From Isochrysis galbana (lineage: Eukaryota; Haptophyta; Isochrysidales; Isochrysidaceae), in NCBI GenBank assembly GCA_018136815.1, contig CM030942.1, positions 1,241,797 to 1,305,796 of the forward strand: a stretch of DNA of 64,000 nt, read 5' to 3'. This document shows, one piece after another, positions 40,839 to 51,137 of this stretch (position 1 is the stretch's first letter; each line of letters opens with the position of its first letter). The position numbers and the translations under genes are program-made. The notes beneath the pieces were generated by a model. That model did no database searches. It was not told the origin of the DNA and was given only the letters and a program-made list of their open reading frames with translations.

Positions 40839-41515
40839 CGTGCTTGCTATCGTGGTATTGAAGCAGCTTGCCCTGCGCCAAGACCGGTCGGAGGGCTCAC
40901 CTCGAGGCTCCAGCCTGCTTGTTTTCGCGTAGGTTATGGGAACTGCGGCTCAGTGGTCCGGTTCGACGCACATGCGATTCCATGACCGGCCAGCATTGCG
41001 GCGCATAAAGCTCATGTGGACAGTGCTCCCTCATACGCATATGCCCCGTCATAACATGTGAAACGCTAGATACGGGACGCGCTCGTTGGTATTGTTCGTT
41101 CGAGCGGTACACACGATGCATAAACAAAAACCTTGAAAAAGCCGGCTAGCGCTACTTTTCTACTACCCCGCGGTGGGAGAAAACATGGTGGCAAAAAAAG
41201 GGGGTCTGCGCCAGTCTGCCAACCACAACCATAGGGCGGTCAAACAGGGGCTTTTTAACTATTAGTAAGGGTTGGACTGCATTTTTTGACCGTGGCGCGA
41301 TGCCCAATAAAAACCTCTAGGGGGGGCCACCTGTCGCCACGAAAATCTTCGCCAAGAAATGGTGCGATTCTCCCCCCCCCCCCGTTACGCGCGCTCACGC
41401 TCTAGCCACTGTACTCCCCTCCCTCCCCCCCCCCCCCTCATTGACCCCCCCCCCCCCCTCCTGGACTCACGCTTCTCGCGGAATGGGAGGAGGCTTTCAA
41501 AGTGTCTTGCTGTGA
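40839..41515. other. no gene seen
   Basis: 3' flank of the LPA1-like gene, then C tracts at 41370-41460. No coding family. Confidence 0.4.
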
Positions 41516-41832
41516 ATGAGCTCCAGGGGGGGAATTCTAGATTCCATCCTTTATCCATTTCGATGATCGATTATCCCCCCCTAGGGAGCTCCAGGGGGGA
41601 ATTCCAGATTCCATCCTTCATCGATTATCGATTATCCCCCCCCTAGGGAGCTCCAGGAGGGGAATTCTAGATTCTAGATTCCATATCCTTTATTGATTAT
41701 CGATTATCCCCCCCCTAGGGAGCTCCAGGGGGGGAATTCTGGATTCCATCCTGTATCGATTATCCCCCCCCTAGGGAGCTCCAGGGGGGGAATTTTAGAT
41801 TGCATCCTTTATCGATTATCCCCTCCCCCCCT
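41516..41832 (+). repeat. tandem repeat, about 58-74 bp x 5
   Basis: Each unit contains GAGCTCCAGGGGGGGAATTC, TAGATTCCATCCTTTAT and CGATTATCCCCCCCTAGG. Units differ by small internal duplications. Confidence 0.9.
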
Positions 41833-41919
41833 TGGAGGGGGGGGGGGTCTCTGGGGCTAGGAGCCCACCAGGGGCTAACACATCATCTAGCTCAAGAGGA
41901 AGAGGAAGAGGATAAGCGG

Positions 41920-42290
41920 CGTAGAGGGTGCAAAGGCAAAGGTGCGCATAGGTCTAGCATCCCGGCCTGCTTGTCTTGCAGCTCAGGCGGAATTGGCAGT
42001 GACAGAGGAGCGAGCCAAGGCGGCGGAGGAGCGAGCCAAGGCGGCAGAGGAGCGCGCCAAGGCCCTAGAGCATGCTGCGATGCAGGCGGAGGTGGAGAAG
42101 GCTGAGGCTGTGAGGAAGGCCGCTAGCCGCGCTAGCCGCTAGCGAGGCAGAGAGGGGAAAGCAAGAGCAAAAGAGTGCGGCAAGAGGTGGAGGAGGCAAG
42201 GATGCGAGGGCAGGCGGAGATGGAGAAGGAACCATTGCAATTACGCAAGCGCAAGGCGGCGGATGCAGAAGCAGAAGCTGAAGGGGGCGA
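41920..42290 (+). pseudogene. coiled-coil coding fragment (ERAKAAEERAKAAEERAKA)
   Basis: The frame reads AELAVTEERAKAAEERAKAA, then EHAAMQAEVEKAEAVRKAAS and stops. It has heptad spacing with a 7-residue EERAKAA repeat but no ATG start. It precedes the 3' end repeat at 42297, so it may be part of a mobile-element protein. Confidence 0.4.
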
Positions 42291-42296
42291 CCGTGT

Positions 42297-42492
42297 CATT
42301 CTCCCAAAATAGACCGCCACGCGCGGGGAAGGGAGGGGGGTCACTCACCGACGCCATTGCCTTTCGTGGGGCGGGAGGGGGTTCGTGGGGGGGGGAGACG
42401 GTTGCCGGGGCAGGTAGGGGGGGACCCTGCGGAATCCTTGGACACCCAGGGGAGGTGGAAAATAGTGGTTAAAAAGAGTGAGTGACCGGGCT
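42297..42492 (+). repeat. 3' end segment shared with 29945-30165
   Basis: AAAATAGACCGCCACG, GGTCACTCACCGACGCCATT, GGACCCTGCGGAATCCTTGG and GAGTGACCGGGCTA match the reverse of 29945-30165. Probably the 3' untranslated region of a LINE-like copy that is truncated at its 5' side. Confidence 0.75.
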
Positions 42493-42993
42493 ACAGGCTA
42501 CCGTTAGTCTCGAGCCCATGTCAATGTAGTGTGCTATATATACATCTAAGGTATGCCCTTACTTATCAAACATCATGATGATTGATGTTCGTTTTCGTTT
42601 GATTGAATTTCATCGCCACTCGCCGTCATTTTATGGACTCCGCCCGAGGGTTATGGTCTTGGACCGACTGCCGTTTTTAAGGGCGCTATACCTATACCTT
42701 CCGCGCCCTGTTTTATCCTTGATTGATCGTCCTCTTCGGCTCTATTCGCTTGTTTGAATATGTGCTCTATCTTTAGTCGTTTAGCTAGTTCTGTGAGTTT
42801 ACGGCTTGGTATTAGTTCGTTATCGTCGGGCTGTCGGGCTGTGCGTACGTAGGCCATGCAGTGAGTAATTTACTACTAGTAAATCTCTACAAGGCATTCA
42901 ACCCACCCGAACACAAGGCTATCCCTTCCTGCGTGTGAATGATGAAATATTCCCCTCCCTGTGCCTTTTCTTCTTTTCTCCCTGCGTCGGTCG
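42493..42993. other. spacer, 5' flank of the AUP1-like gene
   Basis: No gene is seen. The last 40 bases before the ATG are pyrimidine-rich (CCTTTTCTTCTTTTCTCCC). Confidence 0.4.
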
Positions 42994-44028
42994 ATGACGT
43001 CCGTCTCGCTCGAGGAGTTGTGCTCGTTCTCGGTTATATCGGCTGACGCAAGCCGCGTACGAGTGGCAGCGTTGGCAGCTTACCTGCCTGTGGGGATTAT
43101 AGTCGTGCTCGTGAGGTTCGTGCTCCATCTCCTGTGTGCAGCCATCTACGTGGGAGGTGCCATCGTTTGGCCCACTCCAGATATGGATGGGCTTGCGACG
43201 TCGCTCATCTGGCTGGCGGCCACCACATCATGCATTCGGGTACAGGTGCGGTCACAGAGAGGCCAATCAACGACTGCCGCGTCATTCCAGCTTCGCAGGG
43301 GTCGCGTTCTGGTTTCTAACCACCTTACTCAGTTTGATGCACTTTTTCTCCGGCTGCTGTGTGGTTGTCGTATCGCCGTTGCACTGCGCGAAACGTACAG
43401 GTCCAACGGCTGGTTGCTGAGGACGCTCACGAACATGGCCATCCGTCCTATCTGGGTGCCAGCTCCAGCTCATACTTTTGGTCCATGCACTGGTCATGAG
43501 GAGCTGGAGGCGCGGCGTGCTCGAGCAAGTGTTCGAATGGCCATGAGGCAGCATGTGTCCCAAGTGGAAGTGATAGGTGCCAGTCCCGAGCCTCTCGTCA
43601 TCTTTCCGGAAGGATCCATCACCAACGGAGGCGGCCTCATGCGCTTTGCACGCGGCGCGTTCGAGCTCGACGTCCCTGTACAACCGGTCGCATTGCGAGT
43701 ATTTTGCCCCTTGCCTCTTGCTCATGACACAGTTTGGTCGTCACTCTTTCAGAATTATCTCCGTACTCTCTTTCAACCTTGGATGCATGTTGAGGTGACA
43801 GTGCTGCCCGTACTAAATCGTACTATGAATGAGGATGCCATTGGATTTGCTCATCGCACCTCCAAAGTCATGGAAAAGGAATTGCGCGTGCCTGCAACCA
43901 CGCACACAACTGCTGATAAAGCCCAACTACTTCATCGTGCGAAAGCAAAACAAGGTGCAGGATTCACAAGCGCTTTCAATACTTGTCGGTGGGTGGGCCA
44001 AGCTCGCGGAACCAATCCACAGGGATGA
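42994..44028 (+). CDS. AUP1-like lysophospholipid acyltransferase-family protein
   Basis: 344 residues from the first ATG (MTSVSLEELCSF); the upstream in-frame GTG is rejected. A long hydrophobic stretch at about 25-62 (AALAAYLPVGIIVVLVRFVL) fits the hairpin that anchors AUP1 in the ER and lipid-droplet membrane. The PlsC-type domain has block I VLVSNHLTQFDA (H110-x4-D115) and block III IFPEGSITNGGGLMRFARG. Downstream, VQPVALRVFCPL and the closing ALLLEKEL-ADKAQ-type region (VMEKELRVPATTHTTADKAQ) follow human AUP1 closely, where the end reads LTPADKAE. The CUE domain and UBE2G2-binding region of animal AUP1 are missing: the protein stops 35 residues later. AUP1 acts in ER-associated degradation and lipid droplets; here only the acyltransferase-like part can be claimed. 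Confidence 0.75.
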   Translation: MTSVSLEELCSFSVISADASRVRVAALAAYLPVGIIVVLVRFVLHLLCAAIYVGGAIVWPTPDMDGLATSLIWLAATTSCIRVQVRSQRGQSTTAASFQLRRGRVLVSNHLTQFDALFLRLLCGCRIAVALRETYRSNGWLLRTLTNMAIRPIWVPAPAHTFGPCTGHEELEARRARASVRMAMRQHVSQVEVIGASPEPLVIFPEGSITNGGGLMRFARGAFELDVPVQPVALRVFCPLPLAHDTVWSSLFQNYLRTLFQPWMHVEVTVLPVLNRTMNEDAIGFAHRTSKVMEKELRVPATTHTTADKAQLLHRAKAKQGAGFTSAFNTCRWVGQARGTNPQG

Positions 44029-45051
44029 AATCAGAAATTCCTGCATGCTGGTCTGTTCTTTCTCGCGCATGCCATGGCCCAGCTTTGTATTGATTGGTTC
44101 GCTAGGACTTGGGCGCTAGGATGGCGCAGCTAGGCAAACAAGTCCACGTCTAGCAGCTCATCTGGCGCACTAGCACTAGTATCACGTATGATGGCGTGCA
44201 GACGCAACCGAGGTTGGATCCCGTCCGCAGTTTGGCTTGAGCGAAGCGTGACTACTTGGAGGGGGGAGGAGGCTACTATGAATCGCTTCTACATCGGGGG
44301 CTCTCGCAGCAAGGCGCAACGCAAGGGCAAACGGCAAACGGACCAATGCAGTGAGGATAGAATCGCGTTACGAGCCGGCCGCGCGCGCCCTATTGTATTG
44401 TTTCAACATCGTCGACATCTACGTGTGCTGTCTCTGTTTTCATTCAACTCTCCAACACGTATCGAAACGAGGCGAGAACCAACTCATCCCAAGCTTCGAC
44501 TTCCAAAACTTTGGCCTAAGACTTTAAAACCAGGGGTGGGCACCTAGTCGACAATCCATGGTCGTGAAGTGTCGAGTCGAGCGTGTCCGGGAGGCACTCA
44601 GCCACTCCGTCGCGAGGGGCACCGGCGGCTAGCTCGGCGCGTGGCCCCACAATGGCCCGCTGTGATTGCAATCCATGGGTGCCGCGGGAAGCGGAAGAGA
44701 GGTCGCTTTCTTCCTACTTCCATGGTCCGAGCGGAGTCCGTCGTAGGAATAGCGGACGGCGCGATGGAGTTTGGAGGCTTCATTCATATGTATAATCAAA
44801 TAATTAATGTTCTTCCCCATCCCTTCTGACATCGCCCTTAACTTCCCTTCCCTCCACCTCCTACCCTTCCCCCCTTCATTCCTTTGTCTTCGGTATCCGG
44901 GGTTCGGCTCGGGTGTCGGGTGCGCTACCACGAGCCTGGTTCAGAGCGCGGGTTCCGGGCAGGCCTGTTGTTGGTCCAGTGTGGTCGAGTGGCTGGTGGG
45001 CGGACTATTACGTCTCTCTCGCACGTGGTGGTCGATTGTTTGTTTCTCCAC
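44029..45051. other. no host gene seen; leader repeat at 44828-45000
   Basis: 44190-44550 has a 119-codon Arg-rich frame of unknown meaning. 44828-45000 is homologous to 23290-23470 and looks like an element leader. Confidence 0.4.
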
Positions 45052-45426
45052 ATGAGGTCGTTTGCCTTCATTTGGACTGTATTGTCAGGAGGGTACGACA
45101 GAGTGAACGAGCTCAATGAAGCAGGGAACTCTTTGCTCTTCTACATCGGCGACCTCAAGTACGTCTTCGTGGGCATCGAAGTGTTCGAATTTGAGGCCGT
45201 CGACGAGATCGTCGCATTCGTATCGCCTGTAGGAGCGAACGACTTTCCGTATCCCTACGCCATCGATAAGACCGGTAGGCATTACCTCATGCTCGAAAAG
45301 AAGCAGGGGTACATTGACCCGTACCACAGCTTTTACGACATCGAAAAGAAGTTCAAGCTGACACACGAGGAGTGCGGTATACATTCGATGCGCTCATTGA
45401 AGACGATCCTTTCAAGACAAGTGTGA
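45052..45426 (+). CDS. small orphan protein, start in a repeat end
   Basis: 124 residues. The first eight codons (MRSFAFIW) are made by the repeat word GGTCGTTTGCCTTCATTTGG, so the ATG was probably supplied by the repeat. Residues 12-115 look like one compact alpha/beta domain: NELNEAGNSLLFYIGDLKYV, FEFEAVDEIVAFVSPVGAND, YAIDKTGRHYLMLEKKQGYI, FYDIEKKFKLTHEECG. I do not recognise the family; the style resembles small proteins of large DNA viruses of algae, but that is impression only. It is followed directly by the inverted piece shared with 7497-7563. Confidence 0.5.
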   Translation: MRSFAFIWTVLSGGYDRVNELNEAGNSLLFYIGDLKYVFVGIEVFEFEAVDEIVAFVSPVGANDFPYPYAIDKTGRHYLMLEKKQGYIDPYHSFYDIEKKFKLTHEECGIHSMRSLKTILSRQV

Positions 45427-45900
45427 GGAGAGGTCCACGTCATGCGTGACGAGGAGGCCGCTGGAATTTTCATCGAGGGCGGGGGCACGCACTAGTAACC
45501 ATGCATCCCCTTGCTCACAGGAGCGCCCTCATGGTGAGCTAGGCCCGGTGTCCTAGGACCGAGCTTTTTTGTATTTGATGTTGCTCGGCCAGAGTCCCCA
45601 CGGGAGGGGAAGAAACCCTGAGGGAAAGGAGACCAAATGAAGGCAAGCCGCCTTGCATGGGCCAGCACTCGTACTGACCTACCCCCCCATTCCCCCCTGG
45701 TCACGCTAGGCAGACAGGGGACTGAGGAGGGCGCCCAAGGGCAGCGAGGCACGCGTGGGAGAGGGCCAGGCGAGAGGCCAGGGGCTGAGCCCCAGCCTCC
45801 ACTGCCCCCTGAGCTGCCTGACTGGCCCTCTGGGAGCCCCCCCTGAGAGCAGATCGAGGCGCGCGCCATGGGCACGTGCCGCAGGAGGGGGCGAAGAGAG
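45427..45900. repeat. mosaic of repeat pieces shared with 7461-7830, 9160-9300 and 5560-5780
   Basis: 45427-45490 is the inverse of 7497-7563. 45530-45590 matches 7758-7815. 45626-45650 has ACCAAATGAAGGCAAGCCGC, related to the word at 8497. 45770-45890 matches the reverse of 9160-9300 (CCCTGAGCTGCCTGACTGGC, CCCCTGAGAGCAGATCG). Confidence 0.65.
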
Positions 45901-47127
45901 AGTGGAGTGTGCCGCAGAGTGCGGACTTCGCCGGTGTCCCCGAACCGGGGATTCAACGATAAGCCCGCGCCCCGTTATACGTTTGTAAGCAGGCGGAGTG
46001 AGAGGCTGGCGACAGGTGGAGGGTGGAGGAGCGGAGGGAGCGGCGCAAGAGCGCCTAGGGGAGCCCTCTCGAAGTAAGGTTCCCCGGGCGCCGTCGCTCA
46101 TTCTGCGGAGGACTGCTCGGGCAGGCTGGCTTGCCCTAAGTAAGGCCTAAGGGATCGCGCCCGATCGCTTTGATCTTTTTGCTCTTTTTTCCCGCTTCCG
46201 TCTCGCACTCGCACTCCGATGTCCGTGTCCGACGTCTGTGACCCTCTGCCCGGTGATCCTCCCGCGTGCTATGTTCCCCAGTGTGTTGAGCCATCGAGTG
46301 TTTCGCCTGGCTGCTGGCTAGGCCTTCCCCACCCCTAGCCCCATGCTTGATTGTGGCCGATTGATGTCTCCTCAGCCCTCCCTCGCTCCTCGTCATCCCT
46401 CCCCACTCATGTTCATGCACTGGCTGGTAAAGATACACAGCTCCCCCACTACCAACACAAGCCCCGAATCTTCAGACATTCCTCCCCCTCCACACACTAC
46501 CAGCACTAGTGTAACCAAAACCAGAAGCCCTTATGTGTCTGTGGTTTCTTTCGGCGAAGTGAGACGTGAGTGTAGTGCACGATGCACACAAGAAGAGAAC
46601 GAGAAGGCACACAAATTCTACTTGTACACAACACCGCAGGCCATCTGTGACACATCCAACTCCAACCCACTTGAACACAACGCTAAAACTGAGAACAGCG
46701 CAGTGTGCCTTGGTCTCCATTGCCTCTCTCAGAAGAGGCTGATCCTTGAGAGGCATCTTGATAGAAACAAGCATGCATCTCATACAGTTTCGATGAGGAG
46801 AGTCACACCATCTGCGCGAGATCCGAACCGCAATGATGGCAGTGCCGTTCCCTCAATGAAACAAGAACGAGAGAGCCAGCATCTACCCCCGCATCAGCAC
46901 GAGTCCGAGCTGTGCTGATTGTGAGCCGCGCCAGCAGCTGATGTATATTAGGCAACAGGAGCACACAAGCATTCGAGTGCGTTGATTTGAGTCGAGCACA
47001 AAACCGAATGACCCCGGTCGGATCTCACCAGCCGCCTAAAAGCCGTCGTGTATCGCGGTAATTCATTACGTTCCGTTGCACAAGGCACCTCGGATCCAGA
47101 ACGAGAAGACAGAAGGTAACGCACGGC
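45901..47127. other. no supported gene; one 191-codon frame
   Basis: 46343-46918 is open from an ATG (MLDCGRLMSPQPSLAPRHPS) and is Ser/Thr/His-rich, with EENEKAHKFYLY and QKRLILERHLDRNKHA stretches. It matches nothing I know, and I give it low weight as a gene. Confidence 0.35.
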
Positions 47128-47721
47128 TCATGCCGACGCCTTGGCGGAAAGGATTAAGCCAACAATCAGGCCATAGAGGCCAAGTGCTTCTGCAAAGATG
47201 AGAATGAGCACCATTCCCACAAACAATTTGGGTTGGACAGCCGATGCCTGTGTGAGACTCTCGCCAACGATTCCAATGGCAAGGCCAGCTGCAAGACCTG
47301 ATAGACCACAAGCAATGCCACCACCGAAATGAGCAAACGCCTTGTACGTTGTGTAGGACGGCTGCTTCTCAGAAATTGTCGTCACCTCATTGGCGATGAT
47401 GACTGCGATGATCAAACCGTAGATACCCAACACACCCGCCATGACAACCTGCGATCGCGCGCGCGCAAAAAAAAGGGGGGGGGGAGTGGTGCATTCAGGC
47501 AGCAACTGCCCAGGTGGATGGGGGCACTAGTCAAGTGCTGGGTGGCATGCATGGGGCCGTACCGGCACGATGCTCTTCATGATGAGCTCGGGCTGGTTCA
47601 CTCCAAGAGTCGAGATGCCGATACCCGACTTGCCGGTGCCGTATGCAGCGCCCATGTTGGAGAAGATGAGTGCGAACGACGCGCCCATGAATCCCCAGAA
47701 GGGGGCTTCAAGGTCGGGCAT
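47128..47721 (-). CDS. V-ATPase subunit c (proteolipid), 2 exons
   Basis: Exons 47721-47563 and 47448-47128 join in phase 0 to 159 residues, the usual length. Four membrane helices are clear. Helix 1 reads [20 protein letters not shown], with the GTGKSGIGI loop and the conserved [20 protein letters not shown] across the splice junction. Helix 3 reads [13 protein letters not shown] after [13 protein letters not shown]. Helix 4, [20 protein letters not shown], carries the essential proton-carrying glutamate (FAEALGLYG). The protein forms the rotor ring of the vacuolar H+-ATPase in endomembranes. The intron (47449-47562) has GT-AG borders. Confidence 0.95.
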
Positions 47722-47901
47722 GATGAGCAAGCTGCGAGGGCGGCGAGGCGGCAGGCTGAGCGCGAGAGACCCTTGCCCTCTGCGCAACCCTCGCTCCACC
47801 GCACACGGCGCCACGGCTTGCCCCTTCCCCCTCCCCCCCCCCTCGTCCACCCCCTCAGCGCAGGGCCGCGCACCACCGACAGCACAGAGTCAGGCGTCGG
47901 T

Positions 47902-47932
<31 letters not shown>

Positions 47933-49002
47933 TTCCCCTCCCCCTCCCCTCCTCCCGGCCCCCCCATTCTCTCTCCCCCCTCCCCCTCCCGGCACCCCCT
48001 TCCTCATTTTAATACTAGTATCTACTTTTTCGAAAGGCAAACCAAAGTATCAAAGTATAGATCCTACTTACTCCTGCGAGTATGAGTGAGGCCAGGGGCC
48101 AGGGGCCTAGGGCTGGAGGTCCCCTTGAGTTCGCGCTTGTAGACACTTGTAGATTGTACATACGACGAGTATAGTTGCTAGGGCATTGGTTGGGCCTTCG
48201 ACCTTCCTTCCGGTGGACTCGGGTGGACAACAGTGGACAGCTACAGCTGGTGGACTTCCGGTCTTCCGGCTTCCGGTGGACTCGTGGACTCGGGTGCCTA
48301 CATGGTAAACACGGGTTTACCGTGTTTGTACACAGGACACCGGCCAAAAACATCCCGTTTTCACCGTGTTTCAAACGCCCTGCCTAGCAGCATGCCGGGT
48401 TTGTGAGGTTCCTGCGTTTCTAGAATAGCCAAAAAAAAACAGACTGTATTTGCTGTGTTTGGAGGCCCCCCCTGCCGTGTTTCACATCTAGGCTCGGGTG
48501 GACAGCTGGTCAGCTGGTGGACTTCCAGTGGACGCGGGTGGACAACTGGTGGACTTCCGGTGGACTCGGGTGGAACGCGATAAATAATGCTCGGTATAAT
48601 ACGTTATACGGGCATACGGGCATTGTGCATTGTCAACTATCAGTAAACTGATGGGGCCATGGAGAAAAAAAAACTCTTAATATTCGCACCGCGCGCGCGG
48701 CTCTGCGACATTTTCCTGACAGCCGCGCCCGCGTCCCTTATCACTCCCTCTCACTCGCCTTGCGGCTCGTCCCCTCGTGCTCTACTAAGGGGCTCCGTGT
48801 TCGGGGTTTCCAGTGGCAGGCGGCGTGTACCGATCCCCGATGGTCGATTTCTCGGCCTTCTCTCGCTCCATCGGACGGTCGGTTTCTTTTGTGGTTCTCG
48901 TGGGTGTTGGCGCGTGAAGAGCGGGTATGGGACTGTGTTGCGCATTGAGCCTGTGACGTGTGGTCGTGAGGGGCGCTGGGTACGGCGTGTGCTGGGAGGT
49001 TA
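47722..49002. other. no gene seen; repeats
   Basis: A C tract lies at 47907-47932. 48200-48300 and 48490-48580 repeat GGTGGACTCGGGTGGACA and GGTGGACTTCCGGT words. 48300-48450 repeats CCGTGTTT/AAACACGG words. The repeat-B head TTAATATTCGCACCGCGC is at 48677-48694. Confidence 0.5.
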
Positions 49003-50183
49003 GGCTAGCTTTTCCGCTATGTCGAGTGCTTGTGCCACCAAAGTCAGGTTTGTGTTCATTGCGAGGGCACCTTTAGCGTTCACTTTGAATATCGGGGCGC
49101 TAAGGTCCCGCGCGTCCTTGATCTTTGGCCTTCTGCCTCGGGAGGCTTGCTTAGTACGCGCTAGCGAGGTTTTGTTTGAGAGTTCGAGGCCGCGTACGAG
49201 GATTGTGAATCTTGTCAGAGTGCACTCGATGACGGGAATGTGGTGAAAAGTGTAATTGTCATATTCGACCTTATAGAAGTCAGTTATTATAAATCTCCAT
49301 GCTATCAGGTATAGGGTTTTGAGGCTATCGGGTGTCGGTGTGCCCGGGTATACAAACAGTTTGTCCTTTACTTCTTGTGTCGCCGTTCTGTTGTGTTCCG
49401 GGGTGAATCCTGCTACTGCTTCTATCGCAGTAAAGACCTGTTTTGTGGCGGGGCATCTGGCTAAGTGGGTCGAGCTCTCTTGATGTTTTCCGCATAATCT
49501 GCATTTCTTCGTGGCCGCCGTATCGAAGCGGTTTCGCGTTCCCAGTCTTCTGTGGGTGATGTGCTTGAAGTGTGGGTGTTTGTCTGTGTGTTTCAGTAGG
49601 GGCAAAGTGTATAAGCTGGCCACGTGTTTCCATTCATCTTGGGTTAGGCCGATTTTTCGTGCCCATGCCTCACGTGCCGGTTGGGGCGTGTCGCCTAGGG
49701 TTTTCTCTTCTAGTGCTCGTGTTATGTCTGAGACTGTGATGCGGTCGAGTGGTGTTTTGTCGCCGATTGTGTATTCATCCGCTAACGGGTATTCCATGTA
49801 CTTCGGGCCTTTTAGCCCGTTTTCCCATCTAGCGGGGGGATGGTATTGTCTAGTTTCCTCCGGGGTTGCGACTCCCGCCAGGTCGGCTGGCTCACCTAGA
49901 TAGTTTGTGCCGGTGTGGATCCATATGCTGTTCAACTTGGTGATGTATGTCTCGTCGTCGGACACCCTGATCTCTGGTGGGTTCTCGGCGCCAGCTTCCG
50001 TGTCACGCGTATTATCGTCGCTCGGCCCTGTCGGGCTGGTCACGGATTCTGGGTTCGGCTCCGCCTTTTCGAGAAGACTCGAGGCGTGTTGTACTATCGT
50101 CGTCCATGAGTCCAGGAAGGCTTCTTTGTTTATTTTGCTACCCGCGTGTTCGAATATTTCCGGGAGGTGATCGAGGTGCCACC
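49003..50183 (-). pseudogene. LINE ORF2 C-terminal half with zf-RVT-like knuckle
   Basis: About 390 codons are open from near 50183 (LSGWHLDHLPEIFEHAGSK) to the stop at 49003, without an ATG at the 5' side. The reverse transcriptase core is missing. Residues in the middle hold a knuckle C-x2-C-x8-H-x4-C (CRLCGKHQESSTHLARC) preceded by HRRLGTRNRF. This is the layout of the zinc-binding motif C-terminal to the reverse transcriptase in LINE ORF2 proteins. The last codons (RRPKIKDARDLSAPIF) recur at 16971-17030. It is preceded on the same strand by a 5' ORF1 relic, so the copy is internally deleted. Confidence 0.7.
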
Positions 50184-50460
50184 CGGACAGTCACGCCCAT
50201 CGAGCAGGCCGCGCGCCGAAACCTCGTCGATCGTCGAAATCAGCCATCCGCTGAGCCAATTATTGGACGTTTCGACGTCTCCAAGTGAGGCCCGGAGAGC
50301 CCAACTTCAAACTGATGCCGGGCGCGCTGCGTGCCCGATTTCGATGATCCACCAGGATGGGGGGCCCCGCGAGACGTCCAAGGTGGGGTGCAGTGGCGAG
50401 GGTCGCCTGAGGCTCGGGAGCGGTCGCGGCACGCTCGACAGGTCAAACTATAACAATAGT
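50184..50460 (-). pseudogene. 5' relic of a type-2 LINE-like ORF1
   Basis: ACTATTGTTATAGTTT (50445-50460, minus strand) is followed by GACCTGTCGAGCGTGCCGCG, where the copy at 23601 has GAACTATGGAGCGTGCCGCG. The ATG is lost. Homology to 23601 continues for about 100 bases, then stops. Confidence 0.7.
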
Positions 50461-51137
50461 AGTAGTAGTTTCTGGTTTTGAGCCTGTTAGTTAGAAGCTT
50501 TGCGCTAGAATTTTGTAATCGCTTTGCAATGCAGAGGAGCGAGGAGAGACCGGGAGGGAGTAGTGTGGGGGAAGGGGGGGACGGGAGGGAGTGTGTGCGT
50601 GCGTGTTGTGGTGTCGTGTATGGGGGCGGGGGGGGTTCTCGGTCCCAACTCTCCGCTCGCTCCCCTCTCCGCTCGCCCCCCTCTCTCCCTCGCTGCTCGC
50701 CCCCATGGTGCTCCCCTCTCCACTCGCCCCCTTTCTCTCCCTCGCTGCTCGCCCCCCTGGTCGCCATGCGCCATGCACGCCGCGCTCAATGCGCGTCCGC
50801 CGCGCCATCGACTACTGCGTGCCCGGCTCGGACGAGGAGAAAACCCATGCTCACACTCACGGTGCTGCCTTGCGTCATCGCCTGTACCCCATACTCGCAG
50901 TCACAAGTATTAATAGAGAGAGAGACTACTAGGCAACGCGATGGGTGATTCCTCCCACCTTTGCTATGACAAGCATCTCGTCGATGATGAGTACCCATCG
51001 CATAAGAAAGATATCGTGCCCGAACCTCTTCTCGTTTGTGTGCCCAGGGTGCTCATCCATTTCTGCACCATACCCGCAACAGCCATTTCAAGGTCAGCGT
51101 CCAGATTTGGCCCATGGCCCATGTCGTAGCCCACTTT
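50461..51137. other. no gene seen
   Basis: 50640-50760 repeats CTCGCCCCC and CTCCCTCGCTGCTCGCCCCC words. The rest is the 3' flank of the pyrophosphokinase gene. Confidence 0.45.

Noticed and set aside
44195-44240. possible tRNA T-arm (GGTTGGATCCC)
   Set aside because: The loop lacks TTC and the flanking bases do not pair.
46343-46918. 191-residue gene
   Set aside because: The frame is open, but composition and lack of any motif do not support it; kept only as a note.
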